This document shows, piece after piece, positions 1-6,173 of a stretch of 10,965 bases of DNA; within the stretch, counting starts at the first letter, position 1; the number at the start of each line of letters is the position of its first letter. A program made the translations under genes and the position numbers. This DNA is from Deltaproteobacteria bacterium (GTDB lineage: Bacteria; Desulfobacterota; Binatia; UBA9968). Where the stretch lies: positions 4,307 through 15,271 of the forward strand of contig VBLN01000081.1 in assembly GCA_005878685.1 (NCBI GenBank), written 5' to 3'. The notes beneath the pieces are model-generated. The model searched no databases and was not told where the DNA came from. It saw only the letters and a program-made list of their open reading frames with translations.

Positions 1-68
1 GAGAATGCCGGCTGCCGCTTGCCTCATCATGTCTTGAATCTCACAGGCCCCTGATGCAAGCTTTTATC

Positions 69-437
69 ATGAATCGCAGAGAGATGAAAAAAGAAGTCAC
101 TCGAGTGCTAAGCCAACTGCCAGAGGAGTTTAACAGTCGCCTTCACGACGTGGAGATCGTCATCGAGAGCAGGCCAAAAAAGAGGCAGCTCCAGATGATA
201 GGGCTCGATCCAAAAAGAGACGTGCTGTACGGCCTTTATGAAGGCACTCCATTGTCCGAACGATCCACCTTTGATCTCCCGCTTCTTCCCGACCGAATCA
301 CGATTTTCTCTGAGCCTCTCGCGCGCGATTTCCCTGACCCAGTCTAGCTACGGAAGCAGATCCGCCTTACCGTTCTGCATGAAATTGCCCACTACTTCGG
401 TATCGACGAGGAGGAGATTGAGAAGCTAGGGTATTGA
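69..437 (+). pseudogene. PF06262-type zincin metallopeptidase, interrupted by an in-frame amber codon
   Basis: The reading frame encodes a small zincin-like metallopeptidase of the PF06262 (formerly DUF1025) type. These are about 115-130-residue proteins with a C-terminal HExxHxxG zinc motif. From ATG 69 the frame gives 92 residues with family-like features (LPEEF near residue 17, a strand ending ITIFSEPL). It then hits TAG at 345-347 and continues in the same frame with LRKQIRLTVLHEIAHYFGID to TGA at 435-437. The metal motif HEIAH falls at residues 104-108, with D113 a likely third ligand, all downstream of the stop. Without the amber the protein would be 122 residues, the normal size. The lesion fits a single base change, for example GAG to TAG. 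ATG 69 is chosen because family members begin about 17 residues before the PEEF segment. ATG 54 is an alternative, and the frame is open to the window edge. No strong ribosome-binding site precedes either. The family call rests on motif recognition. Whether the amber is real or a sequencing error cannot be told here. Confidence 0.8.
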
Positions 438-448
438 GGCGGCGACCG

Positions 449-582
449 TTAGCCTTTTCCTGTAAGGGCCGCTACTTCTGCCTCTCCTGCCACCAGAAAA
501 GGGTATTATGTTTCGCGAATGGATCACTAAGGAGATCCTCCACCCACTACCTCACAGGCAATAAGTATTTGCTCTCCCCAGG
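449..582 (+). mobile_element. Degenerate relic of an IS91/IS801-like transposase (zinc-binding N-terminal domain)
   Basis: This short non-coding stretch translates piecewise into the N-terminal zinc-binding domain of Y2/IS91-family transposases. From 449 one frame reads LAFSCKGRYFCLSCHQKRVL, with cysteines at codons 461, 479 and 488. At about 511 the similarity jumps to another frame, reading FREWITKEILHPLPHRQ. It then meets TAA (562-564), where the family usually has Tyr or Phe, and continues VFALPR. Intact family members commonly carry a CKxRxFCPSC...KR motif followed by a PHRxxVFxxPK motif, so the order and spacing match. One frameshift and one nonsense codon within 135 bp, and loss of everything downstream (no HUH/Y2 catalytic part), mark it as a dead fragment. 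I saw no terminal oriIS or terIS sequences. The rest of the 438-801 gap shows no gene apart from the promoter candidate annotated separately. Confidence 0.7.
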
Positions 583-619
583 GGCAGTTGTCCAGCCCTG
601 TCTGCAAGCCGCCTGCTAG

Positions 620-647
620 TTGACATAACGCTTTCTTATCGGATACT
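620..647 (+). promoter_or_regulatory. Sigma-70-type promoter candidate for the 802-1398 gene
   Basis: A perfect -35 box TTGACA (620-625) is followed after 16 bp by GATACT (642-647), which matches four of six positions of TATAAT. Transcription would start near 654 and give a leader of roughly 150 nt before ATG 802. It lies just downstream of the transposase relic, so it could also be an insertion-derived outward promoter. This was called by eye only. Confidence 0.45.
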
Positions 648-801
648 CTCTCCCAAAACTAGGCGTCTGGTCTGGTTCGCTCTTTCCGTCACGCCCTTTC
701 GGCTCTTAAAGCCATGTCGGCACGCGATTGTTGCGGGACTTCTGGGGTTCTCGGTGGCTGAACCTCAGAAAGAAATTCCTATCATTGAAAGGAAGAATCC
801 C

Positions 802-1398
802 ATGAAAAAAGCATCCTCCCAGGCGGCCAGTAAAGTTCGGGAAATCGAACCCTTCGATAAACGCAGCATCGACCCGGCGAAGTTCAAGACCGACCTCTCA
901 GCAGCGGACATCAAGAACTTGCTCGGGCCGATCGGGGGCATAGTGATCGCCCCCTTTGGTCCCATCGAGACGCTTAGCGTCAGTAAAATGGTTGGCCTCG
1001 GCCGGACAAATATAACCATCGTCGCACCGACTGTCGTGCAGGCCGATGCTGTGCCGCCCCGTGCGAGCTTCGACCAGCAGGCCCAGTCGCGCAAGCCCAC
1101 CATTCAGATGCACTTTCAGCCGAGCGGCTACGGAATCACATCCGTCGGGACCTATATCATGGAGTTCACGATCGAGGCGTTCGGTCAATCGACGTTTAAT
1201 CTGGACGGTGGTCCGATAACCGTTAACATTTTGAATAAGGGCACGAAGGTGCTGAACGGGCCGACGAGGGTGTCATTGGTTTTTAAGGACCTGCCGCCTT
1301 CGCAGGAGACCTTCGGATTTCTTGAGCAGTCCGCGGGCGGACGGTGGAATTGGTTTTCCATTCAGGTCCGTTTCCCGGATTTGGTGTTAACACTCTAG
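802..1398 (+). CDS. Protein of unknown function, 198 residues
   Basis: I do not recognise this protein. ATG 802 is preferred because a GGAAG ribosome-binding site lies at 791-795, six bases upstream. The frame also has GTG 754, which would add 16 residues. The N-terminal 35 residues are polar and charged (KKASSQAASKVREIEPFDKR), with no signal peptide or membrane helix. Next comes a Gly/Ile/Val-rich stretch (LGPIGGIVIAPFGPIETLSV). The C-terminal two thirds alternate hydrophobic and polar residues with many Gly, Thr and Asn, ending in a Trp/Phe-rich strand (GRWNWFSIQVRFPDLVLTL). This looks like an all-beta domain, possibly a sandwich fold. No cysteine and no obvious catalytic motif is present. 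If the frame is extended upstream of GTG 754 it reads a short hydrophobic run (AIVAGLLGFSVAEPQ) that resembles a signal sequence but has no usual start codon. The neighbours (transposase relic, convergent OCD-like gene) give no functional clue. Codon use looks like the neighbours, so it is probably a real gene. Confidence 0.65.
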   Translation: MKKASSQAASKVREIEPFDKRSIDPAKFKTDLSAADIKNLLGPIGGIVIAPFGPIETLSVSKMVGLGRTNITIVAPTVVQADAVPPRASFDQQAQSRKPTIQMHFQPSGYGITSVGTYIMEFTIEAFGQSTFNLDGGPITVNILNKGTKVLNGPTRVSLVFKDLPPSQETFGFLEQSAGGRWNWFSIQVRFPDLVLTL

Positions 1399-1471
1399 CC
1401 AGCCTCGCGGCCCCGACGATAAATTCGATTTAGCGATCGTATTGTTAAATTTGCGGAAAGTAACCTATTAT

Positions 1472-2560
1472 TTAATCGCGGATATCCTGCAGAAACCATT
1501 CCGTAGGAATCTCCCGGCCCACTCCCTTTTCCTTCGCGAGTTGATAAACCCTTCCGGCGCAGACGGCGAACTGGAGTCCTTGCGTCCCTGAATTGATAAA
1601 AAAGGTAACCTGGCGCGGGCTCGTTCGTCCCGGAATCTTCTGAGCCTTGAGATCCATGAAGTAATCAAAGAAGCCGCCGCGGTAATTATCCACTTCAGGA
1701 TTGGGGATGCCGGACCTCTCCTCAGGTTGGCCAGCGATGTAGCCGACGTTGCCGTGAAGTCGAACCATTCCCTCATCCATCGTATCGACCGTATTCCTGC
1801 CCAGCTTGATGGATAGATCGCAGCGCTGAACCACCTTGGGCCCAATTTCGCAAGCGCGTACGCAAGTGATGTGGGCGCCCTCCTCCAGCCACTCCGGTTC
1901 GCCAAAGACGACCTGCGTCGAGTCGGTACAGGTGGCAACGATATGGGAACCCCGCACGACGGCTTCAGGGCGATCGACGGCTTCGACCTGAAGCCCGAGC
2001 TTCTCGCCCATCTCCTCGGCGTAAGCAAACCGGTGTGCTTTGGTAGGACTGTAAACCTTAACCCTCTCCAGCTTGCGCACTTCGTTGAACGCCTCAAGAT
2101 AGCTGCGCGCCATGCCGCCGGAGCCAAAAATCCCTACTACCGAGGCATCAGAGCGGGACAAATATTTGGCCCCTAATCCGGCGCAGGCGCCGACGCGCAT
2201 GTGCTGCAATATCCCGTCGTTGATGATCGCGAGCGGCTCGCCGTTGCGCACGCTGAAAAGTAAAACCAATCCACAAAACGTCCCGGGCCGGATGCAGTAT
2301 TTCTCTTCAGTGATTCCGTCAGGCCAATGAATGATATCCGACTTCATCCGGATGGCAAAGACGCCGAGCTGGCGGCTTGCGCCCTCCATGGTGCCCCACC
2401 GGTAGTAGCCGTCGGGTCGCTCGCATGGGACCCAGACATCGAGCCGGGAGCGATAGACAGCATCCCCTTTGAGCAGATCATCATAGCCAATCTCTAGGGC
2501 TTCCAGACAGCTCCTCATATCGAGAAGCTGTTCCACCTCTTTGTTATTGATCAAGAGCAT
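1472..2560 (-). CDS. Ornithine cyclodeaminase / mu-crystallin family protein
   Basis: This 362-residue cytosolic protein belongs to the NAD(P)-binding ornithine cyclodeaminase/mu-crystallin family. The family includes ornithine cyclodeaminase, alanine dehydrogenase and ketimine reductases. Visible landmarks are the substrate-side segment IRMKSDI (K73), the MRVGACAGLGAKYL segment (R122), the Rossmann loop GSGGMA at 146-151 after strand VVGIF, and a C-terminal FINSGTQGLQFAV helix equivalent to the family's 'SVGLALEDLA' region. Characterised OCDs place a catalytic Asp in a G-x-D-x-P-G-K-type motif. Here the matching segment reads VRACEIGPK, giving Glu238. The protein is also longer than the usual 310-330 residues, with extra sequence around 262-310 (GYIAGQPEERSGIPNPEVDNY region). 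Function is therefore more likely an imine reductase or dehydrogenase, or an uncharacterised OCD-like enzyme, than true ornithine cyclodeaminase. ATG 2560 has a good GGAGG ribosome-binding site five bases upstream. It diverges from the FAH-family gene, which suggests a shared substrate or regulator. Confidence 0.88.
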   Translation of the reverse strand: MLLINNKEVEQLLDMRSCLEALEIGYDDLLKGDAVYRSRLDVWVPCERPDGYYRWGTMEGASRQLGVFAIRMKSDIIHWPDGITEEKYCIRPGTFCGLVLLFSVRNGEPLAIINDGILQHMRVGACAGLGAKYLSRSDASVVGIFGSGGMARSYLEAFNEVRKLERVKVYSPTKAHRFAYAEEMGEKLGLQVEAVDRPEAVVRGSHIVATCTDSTQVVFGEPEWLEEGAHITCVRACEIGPKVVQRCDLSIKLGRNTVDTMDEGMVRLHGNVGYIAGQPEERSGIPNPEVDNYRGGFFDYFMDLKAQKIPGRTSPRQVTFFINSGTQGLQFAVCAGRVYQLAKEKGVGREIPTEWFLQDIRD

Positions 2561-2676
2561 ACGGACCTCCGAAGCTTGCCTTACACCAATATCGCAAATT
2601 TTGAAAGTGCACGGTCATTGGGCCATAGCGCTCGCATCTAAATCAGCAATCCAAGATCTGAAATCATCCCACTAGA

Positions 2677-2706
2677 TTGACTTTTTAGCATCGTTCTAGC
2701 AATGTT
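2677..2706 (+). promoter_or_regulatory. Weak promoter candidate for the FAH-family gene in the divergent spacer
   Basis: The 179-bp spacer between the divergent OCD-like and FAH-like genes must hold both promoters. In the plus direction TTGACT (2677-2682) is followed after 18 bp by AATGTT (2701-2706), a good -35 but a poor -10. An AGGAGG ribosome-binding site at 2726-2731 sits eight bases before GTG 2740. I found no convincing -35/-10 pair for the minus-strand gene. A loose CCAAT/ATTGG inverted repeat at about 2588-2622 could be an operator, but it is weak. Confidence 0.28.
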
Positions 2707-2739
2707 AGCGTAACTTAAAGAGGATAGGAGGTACTGAAA

Positions 2740-3651
2740 GTGAAGATCCTTCGCTTCAATGATGACCGGATCGGAATACTCAAGAATGAGAGACAGGTGG
2801 TGGATGTCAGTGACGCGATCAGTCACCGAATCGAGAAAGGACCCCAAAGAGTTGTAGAAGAGATCATAGAAAACTTTAGCAGCTACCGGCCGAAGTTGGA
2901 GCAGATCGCGGCTCAAAAGAGCGGCGTTGCTTTGAGCAGTGTTAAGCTTCTAGCGCCTATTCCGCGGCCCAGCAAATGTCTTGCCGCCTTTGTCAACTAC
3001 GTCGATAGGCCGGACCGGAGCCCCGACACGATGCCTAATGAGTATTTCTACAAGGCACCGGAGTTGGTAGGTCCGGAAGGGAGCGTCGAGCTGCTCGACA
3101 TTCCAGCGGCCGTGGTTTACCAGCCCGAGGCGGAGCTGGCCTTCGTTATGGGAAAGACTCCCAAGAACGTCAAAGAGGCGGACGCCATGAACTGCGTTTT
3201 CGGCTATGTGCCCTTCTTCGACATCTCAACGCGTGGGCTCACAAGACGAACGCAGTTCATCCCCAAAGGCCAGGACACGCATGGCCCCTGCGGCCCGTGG
3301 ATCACAACGAAGGACGAAATCCCAGATCCGCACAATATCGTGGTGAAGTCGTGGGTCAACGGGCAAGCGAGACAAAATTACAACACGAAGTTTATGGCGC
3401 ACAAAATCCCCGATCAGATCACTTGGCTCACCCGTTTTCTCCAGTTTCAACCCGGCGACGTCATCGCCACGGGAACCTATCACGAGGGGCTGGGACCGAT
3501 TAACAACGGCGACGTTCTGGAAATCGAGATAGAAAAAATGGGCAAAGCAAGATTTTTCATCAAAGGATACGGGCCGCGGAAAGATGCGGAGTGGCTGCCG
3601 GGAGTGAGCCAGCCGACACCACCCCCCGGCGGAAGAATGAGCAAGGTTTAG
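2740..3651 (+). CDS. Fumarylacetoacetate hydrolase (FAH) family protein
   Basis: This 303-residue cytosolic protein belongs to the FAH superfamily. Members use a divalent metal to hydrolyse, decarboxylate, hydrate or isomerise beta-diketo or 2-oxo acids, typically late in aromatic and amino-acid breakdown. An N-terminal segment of about 70 residues precedes the core, which begins APIPRPSKCLAAFVNYVDRP (72-91). The metal-binding carboxylates appear as E130 and E132 in YQPEAELAFVMGK and D161 in PFFDIS. They are followed by the usual KGQDTHGPCGPWI segment with K177, and by FQPGDVIATGT and NNGDVLEIEIE near the C terminus. The protein ends in a Pro/Gly-rich tail (QPTPPPGGR). Start GTG 2740 is set by the strong AGGAGG eight bases upstream. 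The divergent OCD-like gene and the facing importer operon suggest a small catabolic module, but the sequence does not name the substrate. FumA-C, HpcE-like decarboxylase and acylpyruvase roles remain open. Confidence 0.92.
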   Translation: MKILRFNDDRIGILKNERQVVDVSDAISHRIEKGPQRVVEEIIENFSSYRPKLEQIAAQKSGVALSSVKLLAPIPRPSKCLAAFVNYVDRPDRSPDTMPNEYFYKAPELVGPEGSVELLDIPAAVVYQPEAELAFVMGKTPKNVKEADAMNCVFGYVPFFDISTRGLTRRTQFIPKGQDTHGPCGPWITTKDEIPDPHNIVVKSWVNGQARQNYNTKFMAHKIPDQITWLTRFLQFQPGDVIATGTYHEGLGPINNGDVLEIEIEKMGKARFFIKGYGPRKDAEWLPGVSQPTPPPGGRMSKV

Positions 3652-3675
3652 AAACTCCGGCAGTTTTGTCTTTTT
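3652..3675. terminator. Possible weak bidirectional terminator between convergent genes
   Basis: Directly after the FAH-family stop codon, AAACT-CCGGC-AGTTT (3652-3666) can form a five-pair stem with a five-base loop, followed by TGTCTTTTT. The stem is short and AT-rich, so this is only a candidate. It lies in the 22-bp gap where the FAH-family gene and the permease operon converge. Confidence 0.25.
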
Positions 3676-4450
3676 ATCTGTTCCTCTTCATCAGCCCCTC
3701 GTGCCAGGCCAGCGCCCTGCTGTGGAACAGGAAAAAAATTTGATTCAAGGCGTAACCTAGGAGCGCGAGGGTGAGCATGCCCGCATACATCTGGGTGACT
3801 TTCAATCTCCTCTGAGAATCCAAGATGAAGTAGCCAATGCCATCGCTGCTGCCCACCATCTCCGAGATCACGACGAGGATCAGCGTGATGCCTAGACTTA
3901 TCCTCAGACCTGTCATGATCTGCGGCGATGCGGCGGGTAAAATGACCTTGATGATCGACCTTCCGTGAGAGAGACCAAAGGTTCTCGCGGTATAAACCAA
4001 AACCCGATCGATGCTCCTGACACCATCAAAGGTATTGAGGAGAATGGGCCAGGCACAAGAGATGAAAATCACAAAGATTTTCATCCCATCTCCCAGGCCG
4101 AAGAACAGCATGGCCACCGGAACCACGACCGGGGGTGGAATCGGCCGGAGCGTCTCGATAATGATTTCCAGTGAGCGATGGAGCCATTGAAATATGCCCA
4201 TAGCGACCCCCAGCGGTATGAACAATAGCGCAGCTAAAAAATACCCTGCCGCCGCGCGCTTTAGGCTCACAAGAACCTGATAGAGTATCTCGCCGGAAGA
4301 GATGAGATAGAAGAACATGCTCAAGATCTTACTCATCGGAGGAAAGAAAAGAGGATTCATTAGCCCCAAGCGCGAAACGGACTCCCAAATGCCTGCCGCG
4401 GCCATAAGAACAACGAGGCCGTTGAGCTTGGACTCTCTATTCCATTTCAT
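3674..4450 (-). CDS. ABC transporter permease (SsuC/TauC-like), second of a pair
   Basis: This 258-residue inner-membrane permease belongs to the nitrate/sulfonate/taurine-type importer family (BPD_transp_1 fold). It has a cytoplasmic N terminus, a first membrane helix at about 9-27 (LNGLVVLMAAAGIWESV), the family-typical FFPPMSKIL segment near 35-43, and several further helices. The ATPase-coupling EAA-like loop at 155-176 reads ARTFGLSHGRSIIKVILPAASP. It ends with a short basic tail. Its ATG overlaps the stop of the upstream permease gene by ATGA, so the two are almost certainly translationally coupled. It aligns without gaps to that neighbour at roughly 44% identity by hand count. The pair probably forms a heterodimeric pore served by the single ATPase. 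The substrate is unknown: sulfonates, taurine, nitrate, pyrimidine precursors, or an organic acid acted on by the nearby enzymes are all possible. Confidence 0.9.
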   Translation of the reverse strand: MKWNRESKLNGLVVLMAAAGIWESVSRLGLMNPLFFPPMSKILSMFFYLISSGEILYQVLVSLKRAAAGYFLAALLFIPLGVAMGIFQWLHRSLEIIIETLRPIPPPVVVPVAMLFFGLGDGMKIFVIFISCAWPILLNTFDGVRSIDRVLVYTARTFGLSHGRSIIKVILPAASPQIMTGLRISLGITLILVVISEMVGSSDGIGYFILDSQRRLKVTQMYAGMLTLALLGYALNQIFFLFHSRALAWHEGLMKRNR

Positions 4451-5226
4451 AGCAAACCTCTCGCGGTTGCGCCCCGGTGCCAGGCCATCGCTTTACCCTC
4501 GAAGAAGAGAAAGAGGCGATTCAGACCGTACCCTAAGACAGCGACAATCACGATCCCCGCGTACATGTTCGTCGTGCTCAAGGATCTCTCCTCGTCCAGA
4601 ATGAAGAACCCGAGGCCACTTCCGCCAACGACCATCTCTGAAGTCGTCACCAATATAAGAGCTATCGCCAGGCTGATACGGAGTCCGGTGACGATGTAAG
4701 GCATGGCCGCAGGCAGAATGATTTCTTTTAATATCTTCCATCGGCCAAGGCCGAAAGTCCTTCCTGTATCGATGAGAGTCGGCTCGATGTTTCTGACACC
4801 GTCGATCGTATTGATCAGGATAGGCCAGGTGCATGCATATAGGGTCACAGCAACTATCATCGCATTGCCTATTCCTAAGAGGAGAATGGCGACCGGGATC
4901 ATGGCGACCGAGGGCATCGGCCGCAAGAATTCGATAAGGACTTCGAAGAGAGCATAGGCAAACCGAAAGTGACCGAGCAGGATCCCCAGTGAAACCGCGA
5001 TCAGTGCCGACAGGAGATATCCAGTGAGAAAACGGCCGAGGGTGGCCAGAAGATGAGCAACAACCTCCCGCGAGAAAATGAGGCTGAGTAGAGACCGAAT
5101 GATTTCGCTCACAGGCGGAAAGTAGGACTGGATGACTTGGCTGGAGCGGGCAGAAATCTCCCAAAGAAAAAGCAAGGCCAAGAAAGAGAGCAAGCCCGGC
5201 AGATTGATTCTAGAAAAAACTCTCAC
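4447..5226 (-). CDS. ABC transporter permease (SsuC/TauC-like), first of a pair
   Basis: This 259-residue membrane permease is of the same family as the next gene. The first helix lies near 9-25 (LPGLLSFLALLFLWEIS), followed by the SYFPPVSEIIRSL segment. The EAA-like loop at 155-176 reads GRTFGLGRWKILKEIILPAAMP, closer to the classical motif than that of its partner. A late GGSGLGFFILDEERS segment is typical of the family. The likely start is GTG 5226, seven bases after the ATPase stop, with an AGGGGA Shine-Dalgarno-like run just upstream that overlaps the end of the ATPase gene. It overlaps the second permease gene by four bases. The order ATPase-permease-permease with tight spacing marks one operon read from the 6066-6094 promoter. 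Most SsuABC/TauABC-type systems encode one permease that works as a homodimer, so a paralogous pair is less usual. Confidence 0.9.
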   Translation of the reverse strand: MRVFSRINLPGLLSFLALLFLWEISARSSQVIQSYFPPVSEIIRSLLSLIFSREVVAHLLATLGRFLTGYLLSALIAVSLGILLGHFRFAYALFEVLIEFLRPMPSVAMIPVAILLLGIGNAMIVAVTLYACTWPILINTIDGVRNIEPTLIDTGRTFGLGRWKILKEIILPAAMPYIVTGLRISLAIALILVTTSEMVVGGSGLGFFILDEERSLSTTNMYAGIVIVAVLGYGLNRLFLFFEGKAMAWHRGATARGLL

Positions 5227-5233
5227 TTGTCCC

Positions 5234-6001
5234 CTATTGGCTGATTTGCCTATAGATCTCGTTTCTCAATTCCATGAATTTTGCATCCGCCCGTGTGGTG
5301 ATCTGATGTCTAGGCCGACTCAGATCTACGTCGATCGTCTGCAAGATCCTGGAAGGGCGACGGCTCACCACGTAGATCCTGTCCGATAGGTAGATCGCCT
5401 CCTCGATATCGTGTGTGACCAGCAATATCGTCGTTCCCAAATCTTCCCAGATTTTCAGCAACGTGTCCTCCAGTTCGAGGCGGGTAAGCGCGTCCACAGA
5501 GCCAAAGGGCTCATCCATCAAGAGAATTTCCGGTCCGTAGGCCAAAGCTCTGGCAATAGCCACCCTTTGCTGCATGCCTCCGGACAGTTCCCACGGGTAG
5601 TGCCGCTCAAAACCTTCCAACCCGACAAGCTTGATGAGCCGACGAGCCTCACCCTGGGCGTCCTGCGATCGCTTCTCTCGAGCTTCTAGACCGAACAGGA
5701 CATTGCCCAAAATGGAGCGCCACGCGAAGAGAGATTTGTTAAATTCCTGAAAAACCAGAACCAAGTTCGACGGCGGACCATGAACCTCCACGTCTTTAAC
5801 CACAAGCCCGCCGGTGCTCGGAGGGTTTAAGCCAGCGATGCACATAAGAAGTGTGGTCTTCCCGCAACCTGAGGGGCCGACGAGAGACACAAACTCGCCT
5901 TTTTCCACGCGGAAGGATATCTCATCAATCGCCAGTGTCGATTCTCCATCCAGCTGCCGATAGCTCTTGGAGACCTTTTTCACTTCCAAAATAGCCACCA
6001 T
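5234..6001 (-). CDS. ABC transporter ATP-binding protein (SsuB/TauB-like)
   Basis: This is the cytoplasmic ATPase that powers import through the two downstream permeases. In the 255-residue product the Walker [10 protein letters not shown] is at 42-50, the Q-loop VFQEF has Q85, the signature LSGGMQQR starts at 139, Walker B LLMDEP has D163 and E164, and the switch histidine THD is H197. All are intact, so it should be active. The [18 protein letters not shown] segment after the Q-loop matches the nitrate/sulfonate/taurine subfamily. The frame is open to ATG 6094, but ATG 6001 is chosen. It has a GAGG ribosome-binding site just upstream, the family similarity starts there ([13 protein letters not shown]), and the longer form would begin inside the -35 box of the operon promoter. 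No periplasmic substrate-binding protein lies beside it, although such operons usually encode one. Confidence 0.93.
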   Translation of the reverse strand: MVAILEVKKVSKSYRQLDGESTLAIDEISFRVEKGEFVSLVGPSGCGKTTLLMCIAGLNPPSTGGLVVKDVEVHGPPSNLVLVFQEFNKSLFAWRSILGNVLFGLEAREKRSQDAQGEARRLIKLVGLEGFERHYPWELSGGMQQRVAIARALAYGPEILLMDEPFGSVDALTRLELEDTLLKIWEDLGTTILLVTHDIEEAIYLSDRIYVVSRRPSRILQTIDVDLSRPRHQITTRADAKFMELRNEIYRQISQ

Positions 6002-6065
6002 ATCCTCACTCCGACCGCAGATAACAGATAAGAAATTTCCAACCCCAGAGGGCTCGGATGAACCT

Positions 6066-6094
6066 CTTTTAGTAAACGCGGTCCCTAACGTCAA
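6066..6094 (-). promoter_or_regulatory. Sigma-70-type promoter for the ABC importer operon
   Basis: Read on the minus strand, TTGACG (6094-6089) is followed after exactly 17 bp by TAAAAG (6071-6066). That is five of six and four of six consensus matches. Transcription would start near 6059 and leave a leader of about 58 nt before ATG 6001. This supports the shorter ATPase start. Confidence 0.5.
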
Positions 6095-6105
6095 GATAAA
6101 GTCGG

Positions 6106-6134
6106 TTGCCTAAATGGTCCTGTTCGGCTATGCG
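6106..6134 (+). promoter_or_regulatory. Weak promoter candidate for the glycosylase gene
   Basis: In the divergent spacer, TTGCCT (6106-6111) is followed after 17 bp by TATGCG (6129-6134). The spacing is good but the match is only four and three of six. It lies about 40 bp before GTG 6174, the right distance for the plus-strand run. Confidence 0.25.
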
Positions 6135-6173
6135 TTGAAGTCAATCAAATCCGATGACCCATAGAGCTTACCA

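Noticed and set aside
345..347. Amber codon as pyrrolysine or genome-wide recoding
   Set aside because: TAG serves as the normal stop of several intact genes here, and no downstream recoding element was visible.
714..761. A 15-codon leader ORF (ATG 714) before the 802 gene
   Set aside because: It has no ribosome-binding site and no attenuation-like codon run or hairpins.
765..1188. Minus-strand open frames opposite the 802-1398 gene
   Set aside because: No ribosome-binding site or domain was seen, and the plus-strand frame has a better start signal and promoter.
1420..1436. Small TAAAT-TCG-ATTTA palindrome between convergent genes
   Set aside because: A five-pair AT stem without a U-tract is too weak to call a terminator or operator.
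1468..2127. A 219-residue minus-strand open frame inside the OCD-like gene
   Set aside because: It is another frame of a well-supported family protein, has no homology I recognise, and shows biased Arg/Ser/Pro content typical of shadow frames.
4493..5164. A 223-residue minus-strand open frame inside the first permease
   Set aside because: It overlaps a clear permease in a different frame and is rich in His, Arg, Ser and Cys without any domain pattern.
6002..6094. N-terminal extension of the ABC ATPase to ATG 6094
   Set aside because: The extra 31 residues do not resemble the family, would start within the -35 box, and a GAGG site precedes ATG 6001.
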